NCBI GenBank assembly: GCA_900155415.1
Contig: LT700187.1
Location: 806,001-870,000, forward strand
DNA length: 64,000 nt
Source: Christensenella massiliensis
GTDB lineage: Bacteria > Bacillota > Clostridia > Christensenellales > Christensenellaceae
Direction: 5' to 3'
Of this stretch, positions 34,991 through 42,986 are shown in pieces. The first letter of the stretch is position 1. Every line of letters begins with the position of its first letter. The translations under genes were made by a program, and so were the position numbers. The notes beneath the pieces are model-generated. The model was not told the DNA's origin. It did no database searches and was given only the letters and a program-made list of their open reading frames with translations.

Positions 34991-36979
34991 TTAATCCGCC
35001 TCTGTAAGCAGCACACATGTTCCAAACGCAGGAACCGATGGCAGTGAAAACCGTCCGTAGCCCCCTGAATCCACTGCACACAGGGACAGTTGCGCGCCGC
35101 CCGGCAAGAGAAGCATGCCTTTCCGCGCGCCGCGCACGCCGAGTTCAAGAACATCTACCTCATCGAGAGACAAATTGATGAACGCCACCAGCGTCCGGCG
35201 GCCATCCATACTCGACCGAACAAACTGTGCTCCTTTCCCGTCATTGAAAATGACCGCAGGCATCGTCTCTCTTGTCAGATAGTCGCACACCCGTAGCATC
35301 TGTGTACGGCGTGCACGCGATACGATCCTGTCGAACGGCGAATAGCCAAGCGCGCAGACGCGGCCGCCAAGCTCGTTTTCAAACAGCGTTCCTGCCGCGC
35401 CGAGGTGCTCTCCCCTGTAGTCCTCCAAAAAGCTGATTTCTCGCACACCTGTTACCTCCGGGAAAAGCGGAGCTGCCGCACCGTGGAAAAAGGCTGTACG
35501 CACGTCTCTGTATACATCCCGCAGCCCGTCGTTCACCGCATCGTCCAAATTGTAGCGTTCCCGTACCGAATCAGTCGTATCTTCACCCGCACGTACGCCT
35601 GTAAGGTTTCCCATGCCCCGCCGTTCCAGCGTCCGCACTGCTTCCGCGTCGAGAATCACTGCGCCCGCAAGAAATTTTTTCAGTTCGCTGTCAGTAAAGC
35701 CCTCTGCTAGCCTGCCCGTGAGTATCGTACCGTCCGCATGCTCCGGCTGCATGGAAAGCGGTATACCGATCTGCGCAAGCGAATAGGTTTTCATCACATT
35801 GTGGCGCGGATTGTTCTCATACGTTGTAAAAAAACTCTCGTCCCCGTGTACCGGCCGCCGTTGATCGTATTTCCGGGATATGGCCGGATAAAATCCCCGG
35901 CACTCAAAGCCTTCTGCAAACGCCTGCATCGCGTTCCACACCGGACGCATTGTTCGAATATCCTCATACAGCAGGTCGCACCCGTCATACCGTGTGCCCG
36001 GATCTATCTTCATCGTGTTAAGCAACACCCCGTTCATGCCCGCTGCCAGCGCGAGCGTGCATTCGTCAAGCGTGATGCGCCGGGATTTCTGGAAATCATG
36101 ATAGGGAAAATTCTCTACCTCATACTGCACATCTGTGACCATGGCCGGATATTCCGCCGCCTGCCGCGCGGTGGAAAGCACCTTGACATATACGCCCTGC
36201 GGCTCCGTATCGTCGTAAAAACCCTCGCCCGGCCGCCCTTTTTCCGCATCGAGCGCTGTAAACCAGTCATCAAACGACATCCCGTTGAAGGTGCTCCAAC
36301 CCTGATGCTGTGTCATAAAGCCGAGTGGAAGGCCCGGGCACACCGTACGCACCGCGTTCTTGATATGTGCGAGCAACTCCGTTATTTTATTACTGTTGTC
36401 CTGCACAAACGCCGCCCGCAGCGCATTCCCGTCTGGCTGCTCCATTGCCTGCACGAGCGTCTCGCGGGTATAGCTGCTCCTCATTTTTTTGTTGAACCGT
36501 TCTATACATGCCGGGCAGAAGCAGCCAAATTTTACGCCGTTCCAGAACAATTTGATGTCGTCGTCCACCCAGATATAATCCGGCCTCGTCTCAGCGACCA
36601 GCCTGTATTTTTCTTCAATATATTGCAGAAAGCCCATGTTGACCGGACAAAAGCAGCCTGCCGATTCCTCTCCATCATAGCCCATTACGGGTACATACGG
36701 GCTTTTCTCGCTGGCGCTTCCCTCATCGATATGCCCGATGGTACATAAAACATTCACGCCCACGCTGAAACCAAGGCTGCGCAGCGTTTCGATGCGCTCC
36801 CGCAGGACCGCCATATCTTTCTTGATCTCAGGGAGCGGACGATAGCCGTAATGCGAATATTCTGTAAAAAGGGTAAGCTCATCGAGTAAATCTCCGTACC
36901 GCTTCAGAAAAGCAAGCAAAGATGCAAATTCCGTTTCGTCCTTCCATGCATTATAGTGGACCCGTTGCGCAAGCTTCAT
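34991..36979 (-). CDS. Glycoside-hydrolase-like TIM-barrel protein, family not identified
   Basis: 662 residues, no signal peptide, so cytoplasmic. The N-terminal half looks like a TIM barrel: LTLFTEYSHYGYRPLPEIKK, SVGVNVLCTIGHIDEG, YIWVDDDIKLFWNGVKFGC with a CxxC pair, and FNGMSFDDWFTALDAEKGRP. The middle has IGIPLSMQPEHADGTILTGR, as in beta-galactosidase-trimerisation-like domains, and a beta-rich C-terminus. WVDDD and YDDTEP are candidate acidic catalytic sites, not proven. AAAGGAGATACCATT precedes the ATG. Divergent from a MATE gene. Confidence 0.6.
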   Translation of the reverse strand: MKLAQRVHYNAWKDETEFASLLAFLKRYGDLLDELTLFTEYSHYGYRPLPEIKKDMAVLRERIETLRSLGFSVGVNVLCTIGHIDEGSASEKSPYVPVMGYDGEESAGCFCPVNMGFLQYIEEKYRLVAETRPDYIWVDDDIKLFWNGVKFGCFCPACIERFNKKMRSSYTRETLVQAMEQPDGNALRAAFVQDNSNKITELLAHIKNAVRTVCPGLPLGFMTQHQGWSTFNGMSFDDWFTALDAEKGRPGEGFYDDTEPQGVYVKVLSTARQAAEYPAMVTDVQYEVENFPYHDFQKSRRITLDECTLALAAGMNGVLLNTMKIDPGTRYDGCDLLYEDIRTMRPVWNAMQAFAEGFECRGFYPAISRKYDQRRPVHGDESFFTTYENNPRHNVMKTYSLAQIGIPLSMQPEHADGTILTGRLAEGFTDSELKKFLAGAVILDAEAVRTLERRGMGNLTGVRAGEDTTDSVRERYNLDDAVNDGLRDVYRDVRTAFFHGAAAPLFPEVTGVREISFLEDYRGEHLGAAGTLFENELGGRVCALGYSPFDRIVSRARRTQMLRVCDYLTRETMPAVIFNDGKGAQFVRSSMDGRRTLVAFINLSLDEVDVLELGVRGARKGMLLLPGGAQLSLCAVDSGGYGRFSLPSVPAFGTCVLLTEAD

Positions 36980-37059
36980 AATGGTATCTCCTTTAAAAAT
37001 ATGATTTGAATACGGGGATGTCTCCCCCTTTTCCTTTATATTGGATTATCTGCGTGCGT

Positions 37060-37083
37060 CCGCACAATTCAAAAGATTATAGG
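37060..37083 (-). promoter_or_regulatory. Shared motif, copy 2 (upstream of the glycosidase-like gene)
   Basis: Minus strand reads CTATAATCTTTTGAATTGTG, about 85-100 bases before the glycosidase-like start codon and in the same orientation as that gene. Confidence 0.55.
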
Positions 37084-37137
37084 TTTTGTTTGAATATTAC
37101 AGGCTTTTTCCTCCCATCCACATCAAAAATTTTGTTT

Positions 37138-37157
37138 TGTATAATTATTGAAATTGC
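37138..37157 (+). promoter_or_regulatory. Shared motif, copy 3 (upstream of the MATE gene)
   Basis: GTATAATTATTGAAATTGCA, about 75-90 bases before the chosen MATE start codon. The rest of 36980-37230 shows no other clear signal. Confidence 0.5.
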
Positions 37158-37230
37158 AATCCTCCTTCCAGACTGCTATGATAAATCAATCATGATGGAA
37201 GCGCCGAACGGCACGGCGCAGGTGACGAAT

Positions 37231-38601
37231 ATGGATAAAGGTCTTTCCATACATCCGGATTTTTTTCCGGTTTTCCGCTTTACGCTCCCCACCATTATTA
37301 TGATGGTCTTTATGGCACTCTATACGGTCGTAGACGGTATTTTCCTTTCTCAGTGGGTGAATACCGATGCGCTGGCCGCGGTAAATATCGTCGGCCCGTT
37401 TCTTTATACGGTCATCGCATTCGGAAATATGTTCGGTGCGGGCGGCAGCGCTGTCGTCGCGCACAAGCTTGGCGCCGGAGCGCCGGAGACCGCCCGGCGC
37501 TATTTTACGGCCCTGCTGATCCTCTCAGGAAGCACCGGGGCCATTCTGTCTGTCCTTGCCTTCGTTTTTCAGGGCGGCCTGCTACAGCTTCTCGGCGCTT
37601 CTCCTCTGCTACTGCCCTACTGCAGGGCCTACTTTACCGCCCTGCTGCCTTTTATTCCCTTCGGCCTCATTCAGACCTTTTTCCACTATTTTTTCGTCAC
37701 GGCGGGAAAACCGCAGATCGGTATGGCTGTGGCTCTTGCCGCCGGCTTTACAAAGATCGCGCTGGAATACCTTTTTATCGCCATACTCGGCTGGGGCGTT
37801 TTCGGCGCGGCTCTTGCAACGGGGATAGGCTATACCGTTCCGTCTGTCTTTGCCATTTCCTATTTTACGCTGCAGAAAAAAACGGATCTGCGTATCGCCC
37901 CGCCTCTTTTTCGGGCTCGGATCATCGGCAGGAGCATGGCGAACGGAGCTTCAGAAATGATCAGCGTGATGGCGGGAAGCCTTGCCGTATTCGTCTTTAA
38001 TCTAACGATGATAGAGCGAGTTGGCGAGGACGGTGTGGCTGCCATTTCCATTCTGCTCTATTCGCAAAATTTGTGGACAGCGCTTTATATCGGTTTTTCG
38101 AACGGCGTGGCCCCGCTTTTGAGCTATACTCTCGGCACGCAGGATGGAAAACGCCTACGACGCCTTTTCGTGCAGTGTATCCGCTCTATCACCCTGTTCT
38201 CAGTAGCGACCTATGTGATCTCTCTGCTTTCGGCAAACAACTTTTTCACGATTTTCGCTCCGCCTGGCTCACCTGTGTTCAGGCTCGCGTCGGAGGGCTT
38301 TCCCTTTTTTGCAATATCTTATATCTTTATTGGATTCAATATATTTTCCTCCGCCTTTTTCACCTCCCTTGGAAATGCGCGGGTATCCGCAACGATTTCT
38401 TTTCTGCGTACCTTTGTATTCCTACTTGGCGCGCTTCTTCTGCTCCCATCCTTTCTCGGTATGAACGGGATATGGTTCGCCGTTTCCGCAGCAGAGCTCC
38501 TCACCTTTCCCTTTTCACTTTTCTTTTTTTTCAAATATAGAAGTATTTATCACTATTCTTTGTACAGCAAAGCAACACAGCGGCAACATACGAAAGTATA
38601 A
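37231..38601 (+). CDS. MATE-family transporter
   Basis: 456 residues from the ATG at 37231, chosen because AGGTGA lies 5 bases upstream; in-frame ATGs at 37192 and 37195 are possible. Twelve predicted helices: TIIMMVFMALYTVVDGIFLS, AFGNMFGAGGSAVVAHKLGA, and a second half with YIGFSNGVAPLLSYTLGTQ. About the same architecture as the MATE at 22.3 kb but clearly divergent. Its placement among sugar-related genes with a shared upstream motif hints at export of a sugar-related compound, or a carrier with a non-drug role. Confidence 0.88.
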   Translation: MDKGLSIHPDFFPVFRFTLPTIIMMVFMALYTVVDGIFLSQWVNTDALAAVNIVGPFLYTVIAFGNMFGAGGSAVVAHKLGAGAPETARRYFTALLILSGSTGAILSVLAFVFQGGLLQLLGASPLLLPYCRAYFTALLPFIPFGLIQTFFHYFFVTAGKPQIGMAVALAAGFTKIALEYLFIAILGWGVFGAALATGIGYTVPSVFAISYFTLQKKTDLRIAPPLFRARIIGRSMANGASEMISVMAGSLAVFVFNLTMIERVGEDGVAAISILLYSQNLWTALYIGFSNGVAPLLSYTLGTQDGKRLRRLFVQCIRSITLFSVATYVISLLSANNFFTIFAPPGSPVFRLASEGFPFFAISYIFIGFNIFSSAFFTSLGNARVSATISFLRTFVFLLGALLLLPSFLGMNGIWFAVSAAELLTFPFSLFFFFKYRSIYHYSLYSKATQRQHTKV

Positions 38602-38656
38602 TTTTTGAAACCGTTTATAATATTTGGAAAGACTCCTGCAATCTTTGAAATTGCAT
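38597..38656 (+). promoter_or_regulatory. Shared motif, copy 4 with two extra half-copies (upstream of the binding protein)
   Basis: TATAATTTTTGAAA (38597), TATAATATTTGGAAA (38616) and GCAATCTTTGAAATTGCA (38638), spaced about 19-22 bases. All lie 90-150 bases before the lipoprotein start codon. Confidence 0.5.
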
Positions 38657-38748
38657 CGATAGTAGCGGCATCTTATCATTGAATCAAACGAATGGTCCAC
38701 TCTTTTCACGCAGCTAAACAACATCAAAATAAAAACGAGGAAAGAAAA

Positions 38749-40059
38749 ATGAAAAAAATTATTTCGTTAGTCCTGACTATACTGTTTACGACCGCGCTGT
38801 TTGTCGGCTGCGCAGCCGCTCCCGCCGCAGACAGTATTTCTGAAAGTGCCGGCGCAAAGACCACGTCCGGGGAACCGGTGACCATAACATGGGCAGTCTA
38901 TGAGACAGCCAATTTTTCGGCTGATTTTTATCAGCACATTATCGACTCTTTTGAAGCCGATAACCCGGATATCAGAATTGAAAAAATATTGATGACAGGC
39001 GACGACCGCGGCCAATTCCTGAAAACGCAGCTCGCCGCTGGAACATTTCCGGATGTCGTAATGGAAGCGAATTCTGTTGCCGACATCGAGGGCCTTTTTG
39101 CGGAGGTCCCGGATGAGCTTCTGTCCCGTTATGAGGATGCGACCATCATCGAAACGTTCGGCAAAAAAACGCTGATCCCCGCAAGCATGCAGTATCGGAT
39201 GCAGATGTATTATCACAAAGACCAATTCGAGGAGGCAGGCATCACAGAGCTTCCCGAAACGTGGGATGAATTCGTGCAGGTATGCGAAAAACTGAAAGTG
39301 GCAGGCAAGATTCCGCTTATGGGCAGCGGCGCAAAAGATATCTGGGCCTGCGGCTCTGGCTACCTCATCACCGGCTTCAACAGCGATTTGCTAGCAGCTT
39401 ATCCGAATCTGAACCGCGATCTGCTGGACGGAAAAGTCAAATGGTCAAATGAAACAGCCTCCGAAAGCATGAAAGCATGGAAAGCACTGATCGATGCCGG
39501 CTATTACCACGAAGGCTCTATGTCATTCAGCTATACCCAGTCCGCGGAGGAATTCAAAAAGGGCGCAACCGCTATGATGTGGGACGGTTCTTGGACAGCC
39601 GCTACACTGGACGCGGAGGGCGATACCAGTATTGGCACGTTTCTGACGCCTAACATCTCTGGCTCCAAAACCTATTGCGCGACCCCCGTTTACTGGGGTG
39701 TGAGCAACGAATCCCAAAATAAAGAAGCGGCATTCCGCTTTGTAGACTATGTGCTCGGCGGAAATGAAGATATTTACCGCTACTATCTCGAGGCGGACGG
39801 CCTCGTCTCTGTGACCAAGGTGCCTGTGACCTATGAACAGGGTCCGGTCATGGAAGAGTTTATCAGCAACTATGAGGGCTGCACTCTCATCCCTGAATTC
39901 TTCAAGGTAGTAGGCGACGATGGTCTGCCGGTCGGCATGGAAAACTTCGCGCTGAAATCGATGCAGAGCATCTTCACCGGCGCTGATGTAGATACCGAAC
40001 TCGCCAAGTGGGACGAGGAACTCGCACGCCTGCTGGCAAACGCAGAAACCAACGGCTGA
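38749..40059 (+). CDS. Extracellular sugar-binding lipoprotein (ABC family 1), orphan
   Basis: 436 residues. The start at 38749 (GAGGAAAG upstream) opens a lipoprotein signal KKIISLVLTILFTTALFVGC with lipobox VGCA. The mature part fits family 1 sugar-binding proteins: AVYETANFSADFYQHIIDSF, AAGTFPDVVMEANSVADIEG, ELPETWDEFVQVCEKLKVAG and FKKGATAMMWDGSWTAATLD. It should bind an oligosaccharide outside the cell. No permease or ATPase genes follow, so it must use a transporter encoded elsewhere. It ends before a palindrome and terminator. Confidence 0.88.
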   Translation: MKKIISLVLTILFTTALFVGCAAAPAADSISESAGAKTTSGEPVTITWAVYETANFSADFYQHIIDSFEADNPDIRIEKILMTGDDRGQFLKTQLAAGTFPDVVMEANSVADIEGLFAEVPDELLSRYEDATIIETFGKKTLIPASMQYRMQMYYHKDQFEEAGITELPETWDEFVQVCEKLKVAGKIPLMGSGAKDIWACGSGYLITGFNSDLLAAYPNLNRDLLDGKVKWSNETASESMKAWKALIDAGYYHEGSMSFSYTQSAEEFKKGATAMMWDGSWTAATLDAEGDTSIGTFLTPNISGSKTYCATPVYWGVSNESQNKEAAFRFVDYVLGGNEDIYRYYLEADGLVSVTKVPVTYEQGPVMEEFISNYEGCTLIPEFFKVVGDDGLPVGMENFALKSMQSIFTGADVDTELAKWDEELARLLANAETNG

Positions 40060-40099
40060 TATAAAACAGAGATTGCGTGAACAGAATGGTTTCCTCCCA

Positions 40100-40129
40100 C
40101 AGCTCCGCAGACTGCAGTCTGCGGAGCTG
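40100..40129. repeat. Perfect 30-bp palindrome
   Basis: Arms CAGCTCCGCAGACTG/CAGTCTGCGGAGCTG with no loop. It follows the lipoprotein gene by 40 bases, is not followed by a T-run, and precedes the real terminator. Possibly an mRNA-stabilising stem. Confidence 0.6.
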
Positions 40130-40149
40130 CCCGATTGGATCATCCATAC

Positions 40150-40178
40150 AAAAAAAGCAGGTAATGCCTGCTTTTTTT
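40150..40178. terminator. Bidirectional terminator
   Basis: Stem AAAAAAAGCAG/CTGCTTTTTTT with a 7-base loop, T-run on both strands. It separates the lipoprotein gene from the convergent DsrE gene. Confidence 0.9.
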
Positions 40179-40187
40179 GATTGCTCT

Positions 40188-40538
40188 TTACGGCTTTATA
40201 TAGGCATAGCCCTCTTTTTGCCGGCGGATCAGCTCCACCGCTCCCGACGGAACGACTTCAATAAAGGGGATCAGGCTTCCCTCCCGTATCCCTGCGGCGG
40301 CAAGGGCGTTTCTGCACGCCGCAAATTTGACGGTATCGAGCGCAAGGTCGCGAATCGCGTCATACCGTCCGTCGGCGCGGGCGCGGTCCTCTCTGAGGTT
40401 CTCGACCGCCGCTCCGTTCGCAACGATCTCGATGCGAAAATCCGTTCCCGTCTGTTCGCCATACTTTATGATGTTTCCGGCGTTTGTGAGCGCCAGCTCC
40501 CATTTTTCCGGTTCGTCTACATGGATCACTGTCTTCAT
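40188..40538 (-). CDS. DsrE/DsrF-like family protein
   Basis: 116 residues from the ATG at 40538 (GGAGGG 6 bases upstream). DsrE-like fold: KTVIHVDEPEKWELALTNAG, IEIVANGAAVENL, VKFAACRNALAAAGI with a Cys at the position often used for sulfur transfer, and FIEVVPSGAVELIRRQKEGY. The family handles sulfur relay or small thiol chemistry; the partner here is unknown. The sequence just upstream looks like a decayed gene. Confidence 0.82.
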   Translation of the reverse strand: MKTVIHVDEPEKWELALTNAGNIIKYGEQTGTDFRIEIVANGAAVENLREDRARADGRYDAIRDLALDTVKFAACRNALAAAGIREGSLIPFIEVVPSGAVELIRRQKEGYAYIKP

Positions 40539-40960
40539 ATTTTTCCCTCCTTCAGTCGTTCTGCCTATTGCTTCAGTACCACGGTGTGAACGTGTGCAGG
40601 GTCTCCCGCCGCATAAACAAAGGTAACATTGCCATGGAAAAAAACACATCCTCACCAACGCTGTGAACGGGCCTCCCGCCGGATTCCCCCGTAGTTCCGC
40701 AAGGTACCGTTCTCTAAATTCATCAAAGCGCCGGCGCCCAAGCCATTCCCGCGGGGGCGCAGCCTCTTTTCCCACGAATCCACGCCTCTTTTCCGTACGG
40801 CCACGACTCGCCCGCTGATGAAATATGGCAGCCGTCTTTTTCTGCACACCGTCGTAAATACGTTTTGATCTGACTATTCCGTTACCTCCTTGGTATTGAT
40901 AATCCATTTTGACGATTTCTAACAGATTCTTCTGAAATTTAATCGGGCAGGGCATATTTT
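40539..40960 (-). pseudogene. Degenerate open frames upstream of DsrE, possible gene remnant
   Basis: One minus-strand frame reads ISGRVVAVRKRGVDSWEK and later, after an in-frame TGA, HGNVTFVYAAGDPAHVHTVV and LKQ before a stop. The last part looks like a true protein C-terminus. A sharp ribosome-binding-like AAGGAGGTAACGG occurs near 40890. I cannot identify the family; it may be chance. The region is part of a 576-base gap with no intact gene. Confidence 0.3.
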
Positions 40961-41024
40961 AAGCTGCCGGGCCATCCTCCTGACAGCTTTGAACTGTGCG
41001 GCAGGACGCCGCAGACACAAAAAG

Positions 41025-41045
41025 CCCTGCCGCACAGCGGCAGGG
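41025..41045 (-). terminator. Terminator of the DUF1848 gene
   Basis: Stem CCCTGCCGC/GCGGCAGGG; minus strand continues CTTTTTGTG. The rest of 40961-41114 shows nothing further. Confidence 0.75.
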
Positions 41046-41114
41046 TATTGAAGCGGGCGGCGCCCGCACAGGAATGCGGAATATTTGTTTTGAGCGGTAT
41101 GGACGCTCTTTCCG

Positions 41115-42044
41115 TCAAAACAAGCTCAGTTGTCCGGCGCGGTCCGATTTCGCTTCCCTTTCAGTCACCTTGTCTTCCGGAAGCAGGCGGCTGCACAGCA
41201 GAGGCGCGCGCGGGTCGTAGGCCGCACGGTTCCTCCGCACGGCTTCATCCGACACATTCGCATAGCAATACCGGCATCCGTTGCCGCATGTATCGTAAGC
41301 GCCGATATCCACACTTTTCACGCACGCGCACGACGCGCGCTGTCCGGCGTCCTTTTTCAGATTGTAGCGCAGGCCGGTGATGCGCGTGATGAGCGCGCCG
41401 TCTACGCATTTTGCCTGTGGAAGCCCTGCCGCGGCAAGAGACGGACTCCCACAGGCCGAGACCTCGATACCGTTCCGCCGCCCCTCCTCCGCGAGCCGGA
41501 GGGCGAGCGCCTCTCCCCCGCTTTGCCCTGCCGCGGTCACGCCGCACGCCGCCATGCGCTTCCTGATTTTAGGATAGAGATCGAGCAGGCTCATTTTACA
41601 TTGCTTCGTATATCCCCGCAGAGCCCGCGCGGTCTCGCCGAAAAATTCGAGATGCCGCTCCGCCATATAGTCTGCGCTGATCAGAATGGGGCTGTACCGC
41701 CATACCATACGTTCCGGCCCGATACGCTCCGCAAGCCTCCGAAACGTATCGAGAAGCGTCTTTTTCGGCGGCAGCGCACGTTCTGTTTCCCCGCCGTAGG
41801 GGTTGACCGTAAATTGTATATAATAGGGATACGGCTCCAGTCTGTATAGCTGTGCGAGCATGGGGGCGGGGTCTTTCGTCCAGAATACGATGCAGTCTAC
41901 CGTCTCCGGCGAGAGGGGCACGCGGCTCACCTGATGAAAATTCATCGGATTGCGCACCAAAACGAAGCCGTCTGCAAGACGGTTTAAAAACCATTCAAAA
42001 TAAAAGCGCGGAATATCCGTCCGCCTGCTCGCGCTGACGATCAT
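41115..42044 (-). CDS. DUF1848 domain protein
   Basis: 309 residues. N-terminal family signature MIVSASRRTDIPRFYFEWFL, then VDCIVFWTKDPAPMLAQL and WRYSPILISADYMAERHLEF. A C-terminal CxxxCxxC cluster (DTCGNGCRYCYAN) plus another Cys pair suggests an iron-sulfur or metal site similar to radical-SAM-related proteins. Biochemical role unknown. The start has no strong ribosome binding site, but MIVSASRRTD is the usual family N-terminus. Confidence 0.88.
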   Translation of the reverse strand: MIVSASRRTDIPRFYFEWFLNRLADGFVLVRNPMNFHQVSRVPLSPETVDCIVFWTKDPAPMLAQLYRLEPYPYYIQFTVNPYGGETERALPPKKTLLDTFRRLAERIGPERMVWRYSPILISADYMAERHLEFFGETARALRGYTKQCKMSLLDLYPKIRKRMAACGVTAAGQSGGEALALRLAEEGRRNGIEVSACGSPSLAAAGLPQAKCVDGALITRITGLRYNLKKDAGQRASCACVKSVDIGAYDTCGNGCRYCYANVSDEAVRRNRAAYDPRAPLLCSRLLPEDKVTEREAKSDRAGQLSLF

Positions 42045-42209
42045 ATCGTGCCTCCTTTGTTCTATTATACACTATGCATCTTTAATCTTTACACAATTTA
42101 TAATTCGGTTTCATTTGTTTTTTTATCAACAAACAAACAAATTTTGTTTGTTTACTTTTTATACTTTCTATGTTATACTTGTTTCAAAATCGTTTATATG
42201 AGGTGTCCA

Positions 42210-42623
42210 ATGAACCTATCAAGCATCGAAATTAAAAATCAGATTCGAAAAATCACTTCTGATTTTCGTAATCATTCCGTTTCAGAAATCAAAAACTCTA
42301 TTGTTGGATCTTTTACCTCTGGTCAATTGTCGGGTGCTCTTGCATATTTAGTAAAATCCGGGGATTTGCTCAATACAGGTCGCGGAATCTATAAAGCAGC
42401 GAAATCAGAAAATGTGCATCCTGCTTCAAACAATAATAAAAGTTCCGTCATTGAAGAGACCAAACAGAAAACACAATCTGAGATCGATCGATTCTGCCGC
42501 ACTATAACAAAACTTGCCTATGACCTTCCATTTTTTGAGATGGAAAAAGAAGATGTCTTATCATTTATGGAATTAAAAGAACTATGTAGGAATTTAAAAA
42601 TAATAAGAAACAAATTAAAATAA
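42210..42623 (+). CDS. Small winged-helix-like protein in AT-rich DNA
   Basis: 137 residues from the ATG at 42210 (GAGGTG 4 bases upstream). The N-terminal 65 residues resemble a winged helix (EIKNSIVGSFTSGQLSGALA, then LVKSGDLLNTGRGIYKAAK). The C-terminal part is polar and helical (FFEMEKEDVLSFMELKELC). No known family assigned. Its base composition is far more AT-rich than uppP and DUF1848 on either side, so it was probably acquired. Confidence 0.65.
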   Translation: MNLSSIEIKNQIRKITSDFRNHSVSEIKNSIVGSFTSGQLSGALAYLVKSGDLLNTGRGIYKAAKSENVHPASNNNKSSVIEETKQKTQSEIDRFCRTITKLAYDLPFFEMEKEDVLSFMELKELCRNLKIIRNKLK

Positions 42624-42637
42624 ATTTTATAACAAAA

Positions 42638-42763
42638 GCAGACCACCCATGAGAGTGATCTGCCCCTTGTAACCAACGCGGCAACGTTGGCCAATAGATA
42701 ATCCGTATTGCCGGGATATCCTTTATTACTATATCATACGGATCGTCTATCTTCAAGGGGAAA
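42638..42763 (+). ncRNA. Structured leader upstream of a 40-codon ORF
   Basis: A 5' hairpin GCAGACCAC/GTGATCTGC (42638-42663) precedes a junction closed by CCCCTTG/CAAGGGG (42663-42669 with 42754-42760). Inside are CCAACG/CGTTGG (42673-42690) and ATCCGTAT/ATACGGAT (42701-42743). The closing stem ends about 8 bases before the Shine-Dalgarno. It looks like a cis-regulatory RNA of unknown class; I do not recognise a known riboswitch. Confidence 0.5.
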
Positions 42764-42780
42764 GGAAGGGAGGATCGCTT

Positions 42781-42903
42781 ATGGTAAAACAATACAAAAC
42801 CATTTTCAGTCCGTATATTACTAAAAACGGTAAGAAGATATGGGCAAAAAATTATGGTCTCAAAGCATTTTGTTTTAAAGTTCCTAAAAACAGGGAGCTT
42901 TAG
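42781..42903 (+). CDS. Small basic protein, 40 residues
   Basis: Reads MVKQYKTIFSPYITKNGKKI then WAKNYGLKAFCFKVPKNREL. Strong ribosome binding site GGGAGG 7 bases before the ATG; a terminator follows 10 bases after the stop. Very basic, with aromatic residues. I recall similar short basic proteins in Clostridia mobile DNA but can give no function. Likely real, given leader, ribosome binding site and terminator. Confidence 0.6.
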   Translation: MVKQYKTIFSPYITKNGKKIWAKNYGLKAFCFKVPKNREL

Positions 42904-42913
42904 AAATTTGTAG

Positions 42914-42951
42914 AAAAAAGGAAGCCCTTTCCGGCACGGGCTTCCTTTTTT
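42914..42951. terminator. Bidirectional terminator
   Basis: Stem AAAAAAGGAAGCCC/GGGCTTCCTTTTTT. Confidence 0.9.
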
Positions 42952-42986
42952 ATGGCCACAGCATGACGGAAGCGCCCTTGTTTTTT

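Noticed and set aside
40100-40129. Palindrome as an insertion-sequence end
   Set aside because: No transposase, target duplication or second copy nearby.
40539-40955. N-terminal extension of the DsrE-like gene up to 40955
   Set aside because: The family domain begins at the ATG at 40538 with GGAGGG; the extra ~139 residues do not look like part of it.
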